Origin: Candidatus Planktophila sp.
Lineage (GTDB): Bacteria; Actinomycetota; Actinomycetes; Nanopelagicales; Nanopelagicaceae
DNA length: 50,309 nt
NCBI GenBank assembly: GCA_021741905.1
Contig: JAIOWZ010000006.1
Location: 1-50,309, forward strand
Direction of reading: 5' to 3'
Below the pieces are notes generated by a model, which was given only the letters and a program-made list of their open reading frames with translations, made no database searches and was not told the origin of the DNA. Each line of letters starts with the position of its first letter. Position 1 is the first letter of the stretch. Positions 1 through 8,723 of the stretch are shown piece by piece. A program made the translations under genes and the position numbers.

Positions 1-246
1 TAGCTGCATAAGCTACTGTGATTCCGTTAGCCCAGGTGCCGCTCTCGACCTGGAATCTAGCGTCGACTAGGGGGCTTTTCACTTCATTGGTGTTGCAGAC
101 GATGAAGGAGAACAGTTTTGCAACTGAGTTCGTCGAAGAAATGTGTGTAAAAACTTCGGGACTGAGAAAGCGATAATCACACTACGCCCGTAGAAGCCCT
201 GTTTTGATACCGAAGGACCCGGGTTCGATTCCCGGCACCTCCACCA
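1..246 (+). ncRNA. ssrA: tmRNA (ssrA), 3' portion
   Basis: The window opens inside the tag-coding segment: bases 3-11 read GCT GCA TAA, preceded by the last two bases of what is probably a Leu codon, i.e. the usual ...LAA-stop end of the proteolysis tag. The 3' end is tRNA-like: a T arm with stem 219-223/231-235 around the loop TTCGATT, followed by an acceptor strand ending in CCA at 244-246. Between them lie about 200 bases that would hold the pseudoknots. tmRNA with SmpB rescues stalled ribosomes. The 5' tRNA-like half lies outside the window, so length cannot be checked. The T arm alone could suggest an ordinary tRNA, but no anticodon arm lies at the right distance upstream. Confidence 0.88.
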
Positions 247-261
247 ATATATGAGCTTCTG

Positions 262-267
262 TATGCT
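262..267 (+). promoter_or_regulatory. -10 element TATGCT of a leaderless promoter
   Basis: TATGCT ends exactly six bases before the ATG at 274, the same geometry seen at 14 other gene starts in this window. This is the main argument that the 28-codon ORF downstream is a gene. No clear -35 element is visible, as at the other sites. Confidence 0.45.
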
Positions 268-273
268 TTTCCT

Positions 274-360
274 ATGAAAGTCATACTGATAGCACTAGCG
301 ATTTTGGTCATTTTCTTTTTTGCTAAGGATGGGTCTAGTAAGAGAGATAAAAAGGATTAA
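274..360 (+). CDS. 28-aa predicted single-pass membrane peptide
   Basis: A small ORF of 28 codons. Residues 2-17 are strongly hydrophobic (VILIALAILVIFFF) and the rest is a charged tail (KDGSSKRDKKD), the usual look of a single-pass small membrane protein. There is no Shine-Dalgarno site, but a TAnnnT hexamer lies six bases before the ATG, matching the leaderless promoters of many genes here. It sits between the tmRNA 3' end and the convergent membrane-protein gene. Function is unknown, and chance cannot be excluded for an ORF this short. Confidence 0.45.
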   Translation: MKVILIALAILVIFFFAKDGSSKRDKKD

Positions 361-378
361 ATCAAGTTTTAACAAATT

Positions 379-810
379 TCAGTGCTGCCCCCCAGGGCCA
401 TGCCCATCATCACCTGATGATCGACCATTCTTTTTCCACTTCAATTTTGGCCCATGATCTCCAGGACCAACTTTTCGTATGCCTAATTTATTTCCAATGG
501 TTGCAAGCAAGTGAAAGTCAGGGAAGTACTCGCGACGTAAGGCAATATATGCAGAGACAATTGCGTAAGCGCCAAAAAACTTTGCGACAGTAACGCCTCC
601 CATTGACACTAATGAGAATCCAAGGAAAGTTCCAATCACTATTATTAGTCCATGAATAATCTTGCGGAGCACATTAACAATTGCCCAAGGAACGCTTTCC
701 TTAGAATTCAAGAATTTAACTAATCGGTATGAAGTTAATGCAATTGCAAATGGTCCTGAAAATAGGGTGACCAAAAAGATAATGACAACAAGGTAGGCAA
801 GTGATTCCAT
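379..810 (-). CDS. Membrane protein of unknown function
   Basis: 143 residues from the ATG at 808-810 (MESLAYLV...). A GTG five codons upstream also exists, but the ATG is preferred because GGGAGG lies about seven bases before it. At least two membrane segments are visible: roughly residues 5-25, and a long hydrophobic stretch at about 50-90 that may form two helices. The C-terminus is hydrophilic and Gly/His/Lys rich (GDHGPKLKWKKNGRSSGDDG). The gene follows the GNAT acetyltransferase by two bases and is probably co-transcribed with it. I do not recognise the family. Confidence 0.7.
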   Translation of the reverse strand: MESLAYLVVIIFLVTLFSGPFAIALTSYRLVKFLNSKESVPWAIVNVLRKIIHGLIIVIGTFLGFSLVSMGGVTVAKFFGAYAIVSAYIALRREYFPDFHLLATIGNKLGIRKVGPGDHGPKLKWKKNGRSSGDDGHGPGGQH

Positions 811-812
811 TT

Positions 813-1370
813 CTAGGCCTCCCACTCATGTCGAAGTGCTGCGAACAACACCATGTTCTCACGAGTTCCGTCCCCACAACAGGACTTGTCTCGCAACACA
901 CCTTCTTGTTCATAGCCAGCATTTGCAAGAACCTTCAGTGATGGCTTGTTTGATTCAACAACTAAGGCCTCTATGCGATGGAAACCAATAGTTTCAAAGC
1001 CATAGCCGGTTAAAAGCTTGGTGGCAGCCGTTGCAATTCCTTTGCCCCGAGCATTTGCCGTTATCCAGTATCCGATTTCGGCCTTAGCCTCATCAAGGAC
1101 TAATGTGTGGAAAGAAATTGCGCCCGCAAAGTTTCCATCGTATTCAAGGACTAATTGAATTTCTGTCTCCATAGTGAAGCCATTAGGGGAGCGTTCACGA
1201 ACGTAATGCTCAGCATTTGCCATTTGATAATTGGCTGGGATGCGGGTGAACTTTGGAATCAAAGGATCTTGGACACCTTCAAAGATCGGAACTATGTCGC
1301 GTTCTTCAGGCTTTCGAAGCGTGATCAACCCATACTGCAAGGTTGGTACTTCTGTGGGCCACCAGATCAT
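813..1370 (-). CDS. GNAT family N-acetyltransferase (RimJ/RimL type)
   Basis: 185 residues with the GNAT fold. The acetyl-CoA pyrophosphate-binding motif is R-G-K-G-I-A at residues 108-113, preceded by the beta strand EIGYWI and followed by the typical HRIEALVVESNKPSLKVLANAGYEQEGVLRD-like region split across about 131-161 (Asn141, then the bulge before GYEQEG). This is the arrangement of RimJ/RimL N-alpha-acetyltransferases of ribosomal proteins and of related small-molecule acetyltransferases; the substrate cannot be read from sequence. The hexamer GATACT lies six bases before the ATG, a weaker match to the leaderless -10 used elsewhere in the window. It lies 21 bases downstream of the pirin stop codon, so read-through from pirin is also possible. 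Confidence 0.85.
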   Translation of the reverse strand: MIWWPTEVPTLQYGLITLRKPEERDIVPIFEGVQDPLIPKFTRIPANYQMANAEHYVRERSPNGFTMETEIQLVLEYDGNFAGAISFHTLVLDEAKAEIGYWITANARGKGIATAATKLLTGYGFETIGFHRIEALVVESNKPSLKVLANAGYEQEGVLRDKSCCGDGTRENMVLFAALRHEWEA

Positions 1371-1391
1371 TTATCTAGTATCGCAGGTTGA

Positions 1392-2450
1392 TTAACCTTC
1401 TTGTAAGTCAGTAGGCGCGCCATGCACATCAAGTACATCTGCGCCTAACTTGGAACCATCTCCGCTGCGGTTTAGAGGCGTATTTGGCTTGGCATCATCC
1501 TTATAAATAGCAGGGATTGAACCGAGCAATCCTTTTTGGAAGTCTTCAAAAGCTTGGAGTACTTCGCGCTTTGTATTCATAACAAAGGGACCCATCCATG
1601 CCACAGGCTCTTTAATTGGAGCCCCACCAAGAATAAATAGTTCAAGTTCAGGAGATCGTGCTTCTTGTTGATTAGCAGCGCGCACAACGATTGTGTCACC
1701 ATCACCAAAGACAGTTAATTGACCCATCTGAACTGGGCGAGCTTCATCACCAACAAAGCCATGTCCTGCAATTGTGTATACGAGCGCGTTGTAATCCTTG
1801 CGCCATGGCAAACGTAGTTCTGCGCCAGCTGCAACAGTTGCATGCAACAAAGTAATGGGAGTTTGCGTTGAACCTGGGCCAAAGTGTCCAGCAACCTCAC
1901 CGGCAATTACGCGCAACAAAGAACCACCATCTGTTGAAGACAACAAGGCGACATCTTTTGCACGAACATCTTGATATGCAGGCGGCGACCACTTCTTTGC
2001 AGCAGGCAAGTTCACCCACAGCTGGAATCCGTGGAACAAACCACCTGACATCACCAAACTTTCAGGGGGAGTTTCAATGTGGAGAATTCCGGCTCCGGCT
2101 GTCATCCATTGTGTGTCGCCATTTGAAATCGTTCCGCCACCACCGTTGTTATCTTGGTGATCAAATATTCCATCAATAATGTAGGTAACAGTTTCAAATC
2201 CGCGGTGTGGATGCCAAGGAGTTCCCTTTGGTTCTCCTGGTGCGTATTCAACTTCACCCATTTGATCCAAGTGAATAAATGGATCAAGTTCTGCCATATC
2301 AACACCGGCAAATGCACGACGAACCGGAAAGCCTTCCCCTTCAAAACCTTGCGGGGCAGTCGTAATGCTTTTCACTGTGCGAGCACGCCCGCCAAGAACT
2401 TCGTTTACACGAGGCAATACGGTGATGTCACTGACGGTTACTGCAGGCAT
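1392..2450 (-). CDS. Pirin family protein
   Basis: 352 residues, longer than the about 290 of human pirin, with the bicupin pattern. The metal ligands are in place: His80 and His82 in WHPHRGFE, His124 and Glu126 in GILHIETP, matching the two His, one His and one Glu of characterised pirins. Members bind Fe; some are quercetin dioxygenases, others are redox sensors or act on metabolic enzymes, so the exact role is open. It is cytoplasmic, with no signal peptide. The start is fixed by AAGGAG eight bases upstream. The gene has an unusual control region (two inverted repeats at 2449-2496), suggesting dedicated regulation, whereas most neighbours use simple leaderless promoters. Confidence 0.9.
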   Translation of the reverse strand: MPAVTVSDITVLPRVNEVLGGRARTVKSITTAPQGFEGEGFPVRRAFAGVDMAELDPFIHLDQMGEVEYAPGEPKGTPWHPHRGFETVTYIIDGIFDHQDNNGGGGTISNGDTQWMTAGAGILHIETPPESLVMSGGLFHGFQLWVNLPAAKKWSPPAYQDVRAKDVALLSSTDGGSLLRVIAGEVAGHFGPGSTQTPITLLHATVAAGAELRLPWRKDYNALVYTIAGHGFVGDEARPVQMGQLTVFGDGDTIVVRAANQQEARSPELELFILGGAPIKEPVAWMGPFVMNTKREVLQAFEDFQKGLLGSIPAIYKDDAKPNTPLNRSGDGSKLGADVLDVHGAPTDLQEG

Positions 2451-2496
2451 TGGACTCTCCTTAGTTCAGAGTCCAATAATAGTTGAATATTCAACT
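2449..2496 (-). promoter_or_regulatory. Pirin control region: 16-bp palindrome, -10 box and 10-bp inverted repeat over the RBS
   Basis: Three elements lie in 48 bases. AGTTGAATATTCAACT at 2481-2496 is a perfect 16-bp palindrome. TATTAT on the minus strand at 2476-2481 is a good -10 element just downstream of it. ATTGGACTCT (2468-2477) and its exact complement AGAGTCCAAT (2449-2458) flank nine bases holding the Shine-Dalgarno, with the second arm running into the ATG. If transcription starts about seven bases after the -10, the first arm is mostly outside the mRNA and the repeat would act as a DNA operator; if it starts upstream, it would be an RBS-sequestering hairpin. A MarR- or HxlR-type repressor is a reasonable guess for the palindrome. 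Confidence 0.6.
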
Positions 2497-2511
2497 ACCT
2501 GCAACTCTTAA

Positions 2512-3903
2512 TTAGAGGGCTTTGAGGGCTGAAACGACCTTGGTGAGCGAAGCCTTGGCATCACCAAACAAAAGCATTGTCTTTGGGTCATACAAAAGTT
2601 CATTTTCAATGCCAGCAAATCCTGGACGCATTGAACGCTTCAAGAAGATGATGTTGGCAGCGTTGTTAACTTCAAGAATTGGCATTCCATAAATTGGGCA
2701 CCCAGGAGTTGTCTGTGCAGCGGGATTAACGACATCGTTGGCACCGATCACAATCGCAACATCTGTCTGACCAAAAGTTGGATTTACTTCATCCATTTCT
2801 TGCAATTGATCATAAGGAACATTTGCTTCTGCAAGAAGCACGTTCATGTGTCCTGGCATGCGACCTGCAACAGGGTGAACACCGTATGCAACATCAATAC
2901 CCTTTGAAATCATCAAATCAGCTAATTCGCGAACTGTGTGTTGTGCTTGTGCAACTGCAAGTCCAAAACCAGGAACGATCACAACGCGGCGGGCATAGTT
3001 AAGCAAGATCGCAACATCATCAGGTGAACCTGAACGAACTGGACGTTCTTCACCAGCTGCTGCAACATCTTGCGGCTTTGCCGTAAATGCTCCAAATAGA
3101 GTTCCAAATAATGAACGGCCCATGGCCTCTGCCATCAAGCGGGTCAAGATAGTTCCTGATGCACCAACAAGTGTTCCGGCAATGATCAACAAGGTTGAAT
3201 CAAGTACATAACCACTTGCAGCCACAGTTAAACCAGTAAATGCATTAAGTAGTGAAATCACAATTGGCACATCTGCGCCACCGACAGGAAGCACGAACAA
3301 GATTCCAAACAACAGTGACAATCCCGCAAGAATCAGAAGTGGTGTTGTGCCTAATGCGGTTACTACCCATCCACCAACGCCAAGCACGGAAGCTAATGTC
3401 GCAGCAATAATAAAGCGGCCCGCAGGGAAAATTACAGGCCTAGTTGTCATTAACTCTTGTAGCTTCATAAAGGTAATGATTGAGCCGCTAAATGACACAC
3501 AACCAACAATTACTGTAAAGACCGTGAATACAACAACAGGGGTAGATGCTTTAGCGCCAAGATTTAAGTACTCAACGATTGCTACCAAAGCTGCTGCGCC
3601 ACCACCCACACCATTAAATAGTGCAACTAGTTGTGGCATTTGGGTCATTTGAACCTTGCGAGCTGCAGGAACTCCGATTACAAGTCCAATGGCGATTGCT
3701 CCAAGAATCCAACCAAGATTGTTGAGGGGTAGTGATGAGTTTTCGTTGGAATAGAAAAAGACAACCAGAGTTGCTAACCCAGCGCCAAATGCGCCAATCA
3801 AATTGCCTCGTCGGGCTGTCTTTGGGTGGGACAAACCTTTGAGAGCAAGGATGAATGCGATACCGGCAGCTAATCCAATGAGGTCATATACGGTGCGGCT
3901 CAT
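2512..3903 (-). CDS. pntB: NAD(P) transhydrogenase subunit beta
   Basis: 463 residues. About eight hydrophobic helices (residues 1-265) form the membrane domain II part, and the C-terminal domain III binds NADP(H): PGFGLAVAQAQHTVRELAD is the fingerprint of the NADP site, followed by GYGVHPVAGRMPGHMN-like sequence (AYGVHPVAGRMPGHMN), both strongly conserved in PntB. With PntA1 and PntA2 it moves a hydride from NADH to NADP+ while protons flow inward, so it turns proton motive force into NADPH. It overlaps pntA2 by four bases (ATGA), the last gene of the unit. A further regulated gene, pirin, follows 61 bases downstream. Confidence 0.96.
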   Translation of the reverse strand: MSRTVYDLIGLAAGIAFILALKGLSHPKTARRGNLIGAFGAGLATLVVFFYSNENSSLPLNNLGWILGAIAIGLVIGVPAARKVQMTQMPQLVALFNGVGGGAAALVAIVEYLNLGAKASTPVVVFTVFTVIVGCVSFSGSIITFMKLQELMTTRPVIFPAGRFIIAATLASVLGVGGWVVTALGTTPLLILAGLSLLFGILFVLPVGGADVPIVISLLNAFTGLTVAASGYVLDSTLLIIAGTLVGASGTILTRLMAEAMGRSLFGTLFGAFTAKPQDVAAAGEERPVRSGSPDDVAILLNYARRVVIVPGFGLAVAQAQHTVRELADLMISKGIDVAYGVHPVAGRMPGHMNVLLAEANVPYDQLQEMDEVNPTFGQTDVAIVIGANDVVNPAAQTTPGCPIYGMPILEVNNAANIIFLKRSMRPGFAGIENELLYDPKTMLLFGDAKASLTKVVSALKAL

Positions 3904-4181
3904 TTCTTATTTCCTTTGAACATTTCAAGCATTCGGTCGGTCACGACAAACCCGCCCACCATGTTGATAGTTGCAAGAATAATTGCGGCAACAGAGAGGC
4001 CTAGCTCAAGGTTTGTTTTACTGTGATCGGCCACGATGATTGCTCCAACCAAAATAACTCCGTGTATCGCGTTTGCACCAGACATCAATGGTGTGTGCAA
4101 TGTGGAAGAGACCTTTGAAACAACTTCAAAACCCACAAAAACTGAGAGCACGAATATTGAAACAATTGCCATTGGTTCCAT
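3900..4181 (-). CDS. pntA2: NAD(P) transhydrogenase subunit alpha part 2
   Basis: 93 residues with three predicted membrane helices (about 3-22, 35-55, 60-82). This is the separate small subunit that in E. coli is fused to the end of PntA. The loop VSSTLHTPLMSGANAIHGV, split from the helix after it, is the family signature. Actinobacteria and alphaproteobacteria commonly have the three-gene form. Its start codon shares a base with the pntA1 stop, and its stop overlaps the pntB start, so translation is probably coupled. Confidence 0.94.
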   Translation of the reverse strand: MEPMAIVSIFVLSVFVGFEVVSKVSSTLHTPLMSGANAIHGVILVGAIIVADHSKTNLELGLSVAAIILATINMVGGFVVTDRMLEMFKGNKK

Positions 4182-5302
4182 TATTGAGCTCCTCTTCGTG
4201 ATCCGCCATGAGTTAATGCGGCGCCGTTAATAATTTCATCTTCAAAATTGAGATTAAAGGCAACCTTTTGATCATCCTTTGCAGGAGTAGTGAACAAAGT
4301 CAAGAGATTTACAACGTTTCGTGAATACAAAAATGAAGCATGGAATGGCAGCTGGCTAGGCACATCTTTACCGCCCCAAATGCGAACACCGCCTGCAGTT
4401 TCAACAATCTCGCCAGGTTTTGATCCCTCAACATTTCCACCAGTTTCGGCGGCTAAGTCAACGATTATTGTTCCTGGTGCCATTGAATCCACCATCGCTT
4501 GAGTCATCAGACGAGGAGCTTGGCGACCAGGCACTGCCGCAGTAGTAATTACCACATGAGATTTTGCAATGAATGGTGTTAAAAGTTCGCGTTGCTTTGC
4601 CGCGCGATCTTCTGTCATCTCACGGGCATAGCCACCAGCGCCTTCTAGTGCTTCAAGTTCTAGTTGAATGAATGTTGCACCCATTGAACGAACTTCATCA
4701 GCAGAAGCTGGGCGAACATCGTATGCGGAAACCACTGCGCCTAAACGACGTGATGTTGCAATTGCTTGCAAACCAGCAACACCTGCGCCAAGTACTAAGA
4801 CTTGTGCCGGAGTAACAGTTCCAGCCGCTGTCATAAGCATTGGGAAGAATCGTGGTGAGAGTTCTGCTCCAACAATTGCTGCGCGATATCCGGCACAGAG
4901 TGCTTGTGAAGTTAATGCATCCATTGATTGCGCACGTGAAATGCGTGGAACAAGTTCTAAAGAGAATGCTGTAACGCCAGCTGCTGCGGCTGCCTCAATT
5001 GAATCAACTGCAGTAACTGGAGACAAAAACGAAATTGTTATTGCGCCTTTTTTCAAGGTTGCCATTTGTTGGCCTGTGAGCGGCTGAACAGACAGGACTA
5101 CATCTGCATCAGATAGAACATCGCCTTGTTTCACAGTGGCACCAGCTGTTGTGAAATCAGCATCGGTTGCTTGTGAATGGGATCCGGCGCCAGATTCGAT
5201 GACTACATCCAGGCCTAATCGAGTCAGCTTATTGATGATGTCTGGAACAAGCGCAACGCGCTTTTCTCCAGCTTTAATTTCCTTCGGAACGGCTACGCGC
5301 AT
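4181..5302 (-). CDS. pntA1: NAD(P) transhydrogenase subunit alpha part 1 (NAD-binding)
   Basis: 373 residues, the soluble domain I related to alanine dehydrogenase. RAQSMDALTSQA (123-134) is the conserved loop, and the Rossmann glycines are G-A-G-V-A-G at 172-177. The usual N-terminus V-P-K-E and the R-V-A-L-V-P segment are present at the start (residues 5-20). It binds NAD(H) and passes hydride to the NADP site on PntB. First gene of the pnt unit. Its promoter is probably the TAACAT whose last bases coincide with the argF stop codon, so transcription starts at the ATG itself. Confidence 0.95.
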   Translation of the reverse strand: MRVAVPKEIKAGEKRVALVPDIINKLTRLGLDVVIESGAGSHSQATDADFTTAGATVKQGDVLSDADVVLSVQPLTGQQMATLKKGAITISFLSPVTAVDSIEAAAAAGVTAFSLELVPRISRAQSMDALTSQALCAGYRAAIVGAELSPRFFPMLMTAAGTVTPAQVLVLGAGVAGLQAIATSRRLGAVVSAYDVRPASADEVRSMGATFIQLELEALEGAGGYAREMTEDRAAKQRELLTPFIAKSHVVITTAAVPGRQAPRLMTQAMVDSMAPGTIIVDLAAETGGNVEGSKPGEIVETAGGVRIWGGKDVPSQLPFHASFLYSRNVVNLLTLFTTPAKDDQKVAFNLNFEDEIINGAALTHGGSRRGAQ

Positions 5303-5309
5303 GGGCCAA

Positions 5310-5315
5310 ATGTTA
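5310..5315 (-). promoter_or_regulatory. -10 element TAACAT of pntA1
   Basis: TAACAT lies seven bases before the pntA1 ATG and overlaps the argF stop codon (5313-5315), a leaderless arrangement that also lets the pnt unit be read separately from argF. Confidence 0.45.
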
Positions 5316-6257
5316 GTGGGTGGAACCCTTCAAGTCACCTTTTATTAGGTGATAGAGAATCGATTGAATAGTTGTTCGGCGGTGGTAGGCCTCTCTCCAT
5401 ACGACAGAACGTGGGCCATCGATTACAGATGCTTCCACTTCTTCACCTCGGTGAGCAGGTAAACAATGCATGAACAGCGAATCCTTGCTTGTTAATTTCA
5501 TGAGGTTTTCAGTGACAGCAAATGGTGAGAGTGCCGGCATCTTCTCGGCGCGGTCTGCTTCTGAATCTCCCATTGACATCCAAACATCTGTATATAGAAC
5601 GGATGCATCTTTGGCTGCCGCTTCTGGATCATTCGTAACTTCAACTTTTCCACCACTGTGTGATGCAATATTTTTTGCAACAGCTACGACAACGGGATCT
5701 GGCGCCCATTTACCACTAGGAGTGGCTGCAACAACATGCGCGCCCATGATTGCGCCCATGAGCAACCATGCATGGGACATATTGTTTCCATCACCGAGAT
5801 AAACAAATTTGCGACCAGAAATATCTGTTCCAAAGTTTTCGCGAATTGTTAACCAATCAGCCAGTAATTGTGTTGGGTGATCAGCATCTGTTAAGGCGTT
5901 GATAACGGGAATTGATGCATTAGCGCCTAGTTCATCAACATCGGCTTGTGCAAATGTTCGAATGATAAGTGCACTGCAGTAACCACTAATTATTTTTGCG
6001 GTATCAGCAATTGTTTCGCCACGACCTAACTGCAATTCATCTCCACGGATAAAGATTGGGGTTCCGCCAAGGTGTGCGATGGCAGTTTCTGATGACAAAC
6101 GGGTCCGAGTTGAAGGCTTTGTCATATAAATAGCAACGGACTTATTTGCTAGAGCGGTTTGTGAACGCAGAGGATTCTCAGCAAATTCGGCCGCTGTCGA
6201 CAGTAGTAATTCGATATCGGCCCGGCTCAAGTGCTCGGTTCGTAGTAAGTCCTTCAT
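5313..6257 (-). CDS. argF: Ornithine carbamoyltransferase
   Basis: 314 residues, normal for the family. Carbamoyl phosphate is bound by S-T-R-T-R (49-53) and H-P-T-Q (127-130); ornithine is bound by the DVWMSMG loop near residue 225 and by H-C-L-P (264-267), where the Cys is catalytic. The reaction makes citrulline in arginine synthesis. The D-x-x-x-S-M-G loop separates it from aspartate carbamoyltransferase and the HCLP from N-acetylornithine enzymes. No other arg gene except argS lies in the window, so the arginine genes are scattered. It has its own leaderless promoter (TAGAAT). Confidence 0.95.
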   Translation of the reverse strand: MKDLLRTEHLSRADIELLLSTAAEFAENPLRSQTALANKSVAIYMTKPSTRTRLSSETAIAHLGGTPIFIRGDELQLGRGETIADTAKIISGYCSALIIRTFAQADVDELGANASIPVINALTDADHPTQLLADWLTIRENFGTDISGRKFVYLGDGNNMSHAWLLMGAIMGAHVVAATPSGKWAPDPVVVAVAKNIASHSGGKVEVTNDPEAAAKDASVLYTDVWMSMGDSEADRAEKMPALSPFAVTENLMKLTSKDSLFMHCLPAHRGEEVEASVIDGPRSVVWREAYHRRTTIQSILYHLIKGDLKGSTH

Positions 6258-6263
6258 TTGTGA

Positions 6264-6269
6264 ATTCTA
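6264..6269 (-). promoter_or_regulatory. -10 element TAGAAT of argF
   Basis: TAGAAT on the minus strand, six bases before the argF ATG. I see no ARG-box-like palindrome around it. Confidence 0.5.
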
Positions 6270-6310
6270 CCCGTACTTTTGAGGTGCTCGAAGGTATTCT
6301 TATCCACCTA

Positions 6311-6580
6311 ATGGGCCTCTTTAAGAAAATCGGAACAGACGGTGATACCGATCTGCTGACCCGACCATCCGAAGAACTGCTCGAAGATGATGGTGGGCAT
6401 GATCGTTTCTCGCATTATGTGAAGAAAGAGAAGATTGTCGAATCAGCGGTCAGTGGCAAATCAGTTAAAGCTCTGTGTGGCAAGAAGTGGACTCCATCTC
6501 GTGATCCTGAAAAGTATCCAATCTGCCCAACCTGCAAGGAAATATTCGCAGGATTGAAATCAGCACCCGAAGATAAATAA
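6311..6580 (+). CDS. DUF3039 family protein
   Basis: 89 residues from the ATG at 6311 (MGLFKKIGTDGDTD). A longer frame upstream exists but runs into argF on the other strand and is rejected. The C-terminal part holds the DUF3039 signature: KALCGKKWTPSRDPEKYP-like sequence with CGKKW and then C-P-T-C-K, three cysteines and probably a small metal site. The family is confined to Actinobacteria and has no known function. It is followed by the GH18 gene two bases later and probably heads the unit that runs to DUF2017. Confidence 0.88.
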   Translation: MGLFKKIGTDGDTDLLTRPSEELLEDDGGHDRFSHYVKKEKIVESAVSGKSVKALCGKKWTPSRDPEKYPICPTCKEIFAGLKSAPEDK

Positions 6581-6582
6581 CT

Positions 6583-8424
6583 ATGAAGCGCAGGATTGGC
6601 TTCGCATTTTCACTACTGTTGCTTTTCACCGCAGCACTTCAACCTTTGCAAGCAGCGGATAAAGAACCACGAAAGATTTTGTCAGGCTGGATCCCTTATT
6701 ACTCAGTTAAAACTGTTTTGCCATTAGTCCGCAAACTTCCTTCAGCTGCGCCCAGTGTTGTGGGACAACCAGCGATTTGCGATGCATCTCAGTATGGTCC
6801 TGCCGAGAATCTGGCTATTGAAAATTCATACCTTTTTAAAAATAAAGATCTAATGAGAGAGGTAATGCCCTTTTGGTTTAGTTTAAAAAGCCCAACGGTG
6901 ATTCGTGATGATTACATCAGTGGGAATCCATCATGGCCCATGGCAGACACTGTGTGTTTGATGCGCAGGGCCGGCCTGCAGGTAATTCCAACAATGACTG
7001 ATGGCACCGACAAACTTGTTCTCTCAGAATATTTATCCAATGCCACAACTCGCACGACACTTGTGAAAACGATTGTTGAATTAGTTATGAAAAATAACTT
7101 CGATGGAATTGATCTTGATTATGAAGGGTTTGCTTTTGTTGATGGGAATTCAACTTGGAGTAAAACTGCACCGAGGTGGGTTGCCTTCGTAAAAGAATTA
7201 AGCGTGGCATTGCGAGCAAATAAAAAATTGCTGTCAGTTTCAACTCCATATTTATACAACCCTAATGAGGCGCAAAAGGGATACTTTGTATATGCATGGG
7301 CAGAAATTGCAACCAGCATCGATCGTCTTCGAATAATGACCTATGACTATTCAGTAGCAAAGCCAGGACCTATGGGTCCTTTGTCATGGACTGAGAAAAC
7401 TATTCAATATGCAATAAGTGTCATGCCAGCTTCAAAGGTGTACATGGGTTTACCTGGATATGGCCGCGATTGGATTACATCGGTAAGCGGAAAGTGTCCG
7501 ACATCAGCACCGCCTGGATTAATTGGCGGAGCAAAAGCTGCAACATTCAAAATGAATTACGCTGCGGCAAAAGCGTTGATTGACGGTGCAATCCCAAGCT
7601 ATAACGAAAAATATGGCGAAGCTACCTATAACTACTCACAGAGTTACAACGGATTGTCTGCAACAGGTGCATCAACAGCCTGTACGGTCAATCGAACTGT
7701 TTGGTATCAAAATGCTCGAAGTTTCGCTGATCGCATCGCATTAGTTGCAAAGTATCGTCTTGGTGGTGCTGCTATGTGGACTTTAGGAATGGAAGATGTT
7801 GAGGCGACCACCCAAATTCGAACCGCTGCTCTTGCGATCGCACCTGATCCAGTAGTGAATACAATGACATTTGAAAGCGTTGATCAAAATTCTGTTTCCT
7901 ACGGGAGCCTCTTTACGGTTAAGGGTCAGTTCACATTGAAAGATAAGACACCAATAGCGGGACTAACTGTTTCCTTAGAAATTAAACGTCCAAATGAATC
8001 GGCGTGGACCAAGATTACAGATTTAGTAACAGCAAATGATGGAAGTGTTATGACACCTATGACTCTAGGCGGAGATGCTTCAATTCGTTTAACAACTGTT
8101 GGTACGTGGGAGCGTTCAGAATCTGTTAGTAAAGAGGAGAAAGTTTCTGTAAAGAGCCTCATTCAGATTGATCGACCAGTATCTGTATCAAAGGGAGCCG
8201 TATTTACGATTAAAGCTCAATTACTGCCGAAAAATGTTGGCAAGTCTGCGAATTTGCAGAAAAATGTTAACGGGAAGTGGCAAAATATTGGCACGGTATC
8301 AATTTCTGATTTAAACGGCGTCTTTGTATTTAGTGCAACTGAGCCAAAGCGAGGAGTCGTAACGATGCGTATTCAAGTCATCGGTGACATTGCATCTGAA
8401 CAATTTGCGATAGTGATTCGATAA
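6583..8424 (+). CDS. Secreted glycoside hydrolase family 18 protein
   Basis: 613 residues. A signal peptide (about 1-25) has basic MKRR, a hydrophobic core and a likely cut after LQAA. The GH18 barrel covers about 30-425, with the catalytic D-x-x-D-x-D-x-E as DGIDLDYE (174-181; Glu181 the proton donor) and the late barrel strand ending in MWTLGMED. The organisation resembles spore-cortex/SleL-like and chitinase-like members acting on chitin or peptidoglycan glycans; which one cannot be told. Residues 430-613 look like two Ig-like beta domains ([13 protein letters not shown] and [13 protein letters not shown] begin each), a common wall- or glycan-binding add-on. Secreted or cell-surface. It sits two bases after DUF3039 and two before clpS. 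Confidence 0.88.
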   Translation: MKRRIGFAFSLLLLFTAALQPLQAADKEPRKILSGWIPYYSVKTVLPLVRKLPSAAPSVVGQPAICDASQYGPAENLAIENSYLFKNKDLMREVMPFWFSLKSPTVIRDDYISGNPSWPMADTVCLMRRAGLQVIPTMTDGTDKLVLSEYLSNATTRTTLVKTIVELVMKNNFDGIDLDYEGFAFVDGNSTWSKTAPRWVAFVKELSVALRANKKLLSVSTPYLYNPNEAQKGYFVYAWAEIATSIDRLRIMTYDYSVAKPGPMGPLSWTEKTIQYAISVMPASKVYMGLPGYGRDWITSVSGKCPTSAPPGLIGGAKAATFKMNYAAAKALIDGAIPSYNEKYGEATYNYSQSYNGLSATGASTACTVNRTVWYQNARSFADRIALVAKYRLGGAAMWTLGMEDVEATTQIRTAALAIAPDPVVNTMTFESVDQNSVSYGSLFTVKGQFTLKDKTPIAGLTVSLEIKRPNESAWTKITDLVTANDGSVMTPMTLGGDASIRLTTVGTWERSESVSKEEKVSVKSLIQIDRPVSVSKGAVFTIKAQLLPKNVGKSANLQKNVNGKWQNIGTVSISDLNGVFVFSATEPKRGVVTMRIQVIGDIASEQFAIVIR

Positions 8425-8426
8425 TT

Positions 8427-8723
8427 ATGGTCAAAATTAAAGACAAAATCGAGGAAGAGTTACAAGCAATATTTAGTAATGATGCTCCTTGGATAACTAT
8501 TGTGTGGGATGACCCAGTAAATCTCATGACCTATGTGACATATGTTTTAATGGAATTATTTGGATACAACAAGGAAAAAGCTCATGAGCTTATGATGAAG
8601 GTTCACACTGAAGGCAAAGCAGTTGTTTCAAGCGGCAGTCGAGAAGAGATGGAACACGATGTGGCGCGCTTACATGAATATGGATTGTGGGCAACATTGC
8701 AACGCGGTGATCAAGCAATATGA
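8427..8723 (+). CDS. clpS: ATP-dependent Clp protease adaptor
   Basis: 98 residues, normal for ClpS. The hydrophobic N-degron pocket residues lie in [19 protein letters not shown] (about 25-43) and the conserved helix [16 protein letters not shown] follows. ClpS hands N-degron substrates (Leu, Phe, Trp, Tyr N-termini) to ClpC/ClpA. It overlaps the DUF2017 gene by four bases, a pairing common across Actinobacteria. Confidence 0.94.
   Translation: MVKIKDKIEEELQAIFSNDAPWITIVWDDPVNLMTYVTYVLMELFGYNKEKAHELMMKVHTEGKAVVSSGSREEMEHDVARLHEYGLWATLQRGDQAI

Noticed and set aside
4668..5087. Long ORF opposite pntA1
   Set aside because: pntA1 is certain and this frame has no motif or plausible start; a shadow of the gene's codon bias.
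6146..6310. N-terminal extension of the DUF3039 frame
   Set aside because: It runs through the argF start on the other strand and the divergent promoter region; the ATG at 6311 starts the conserved protein.
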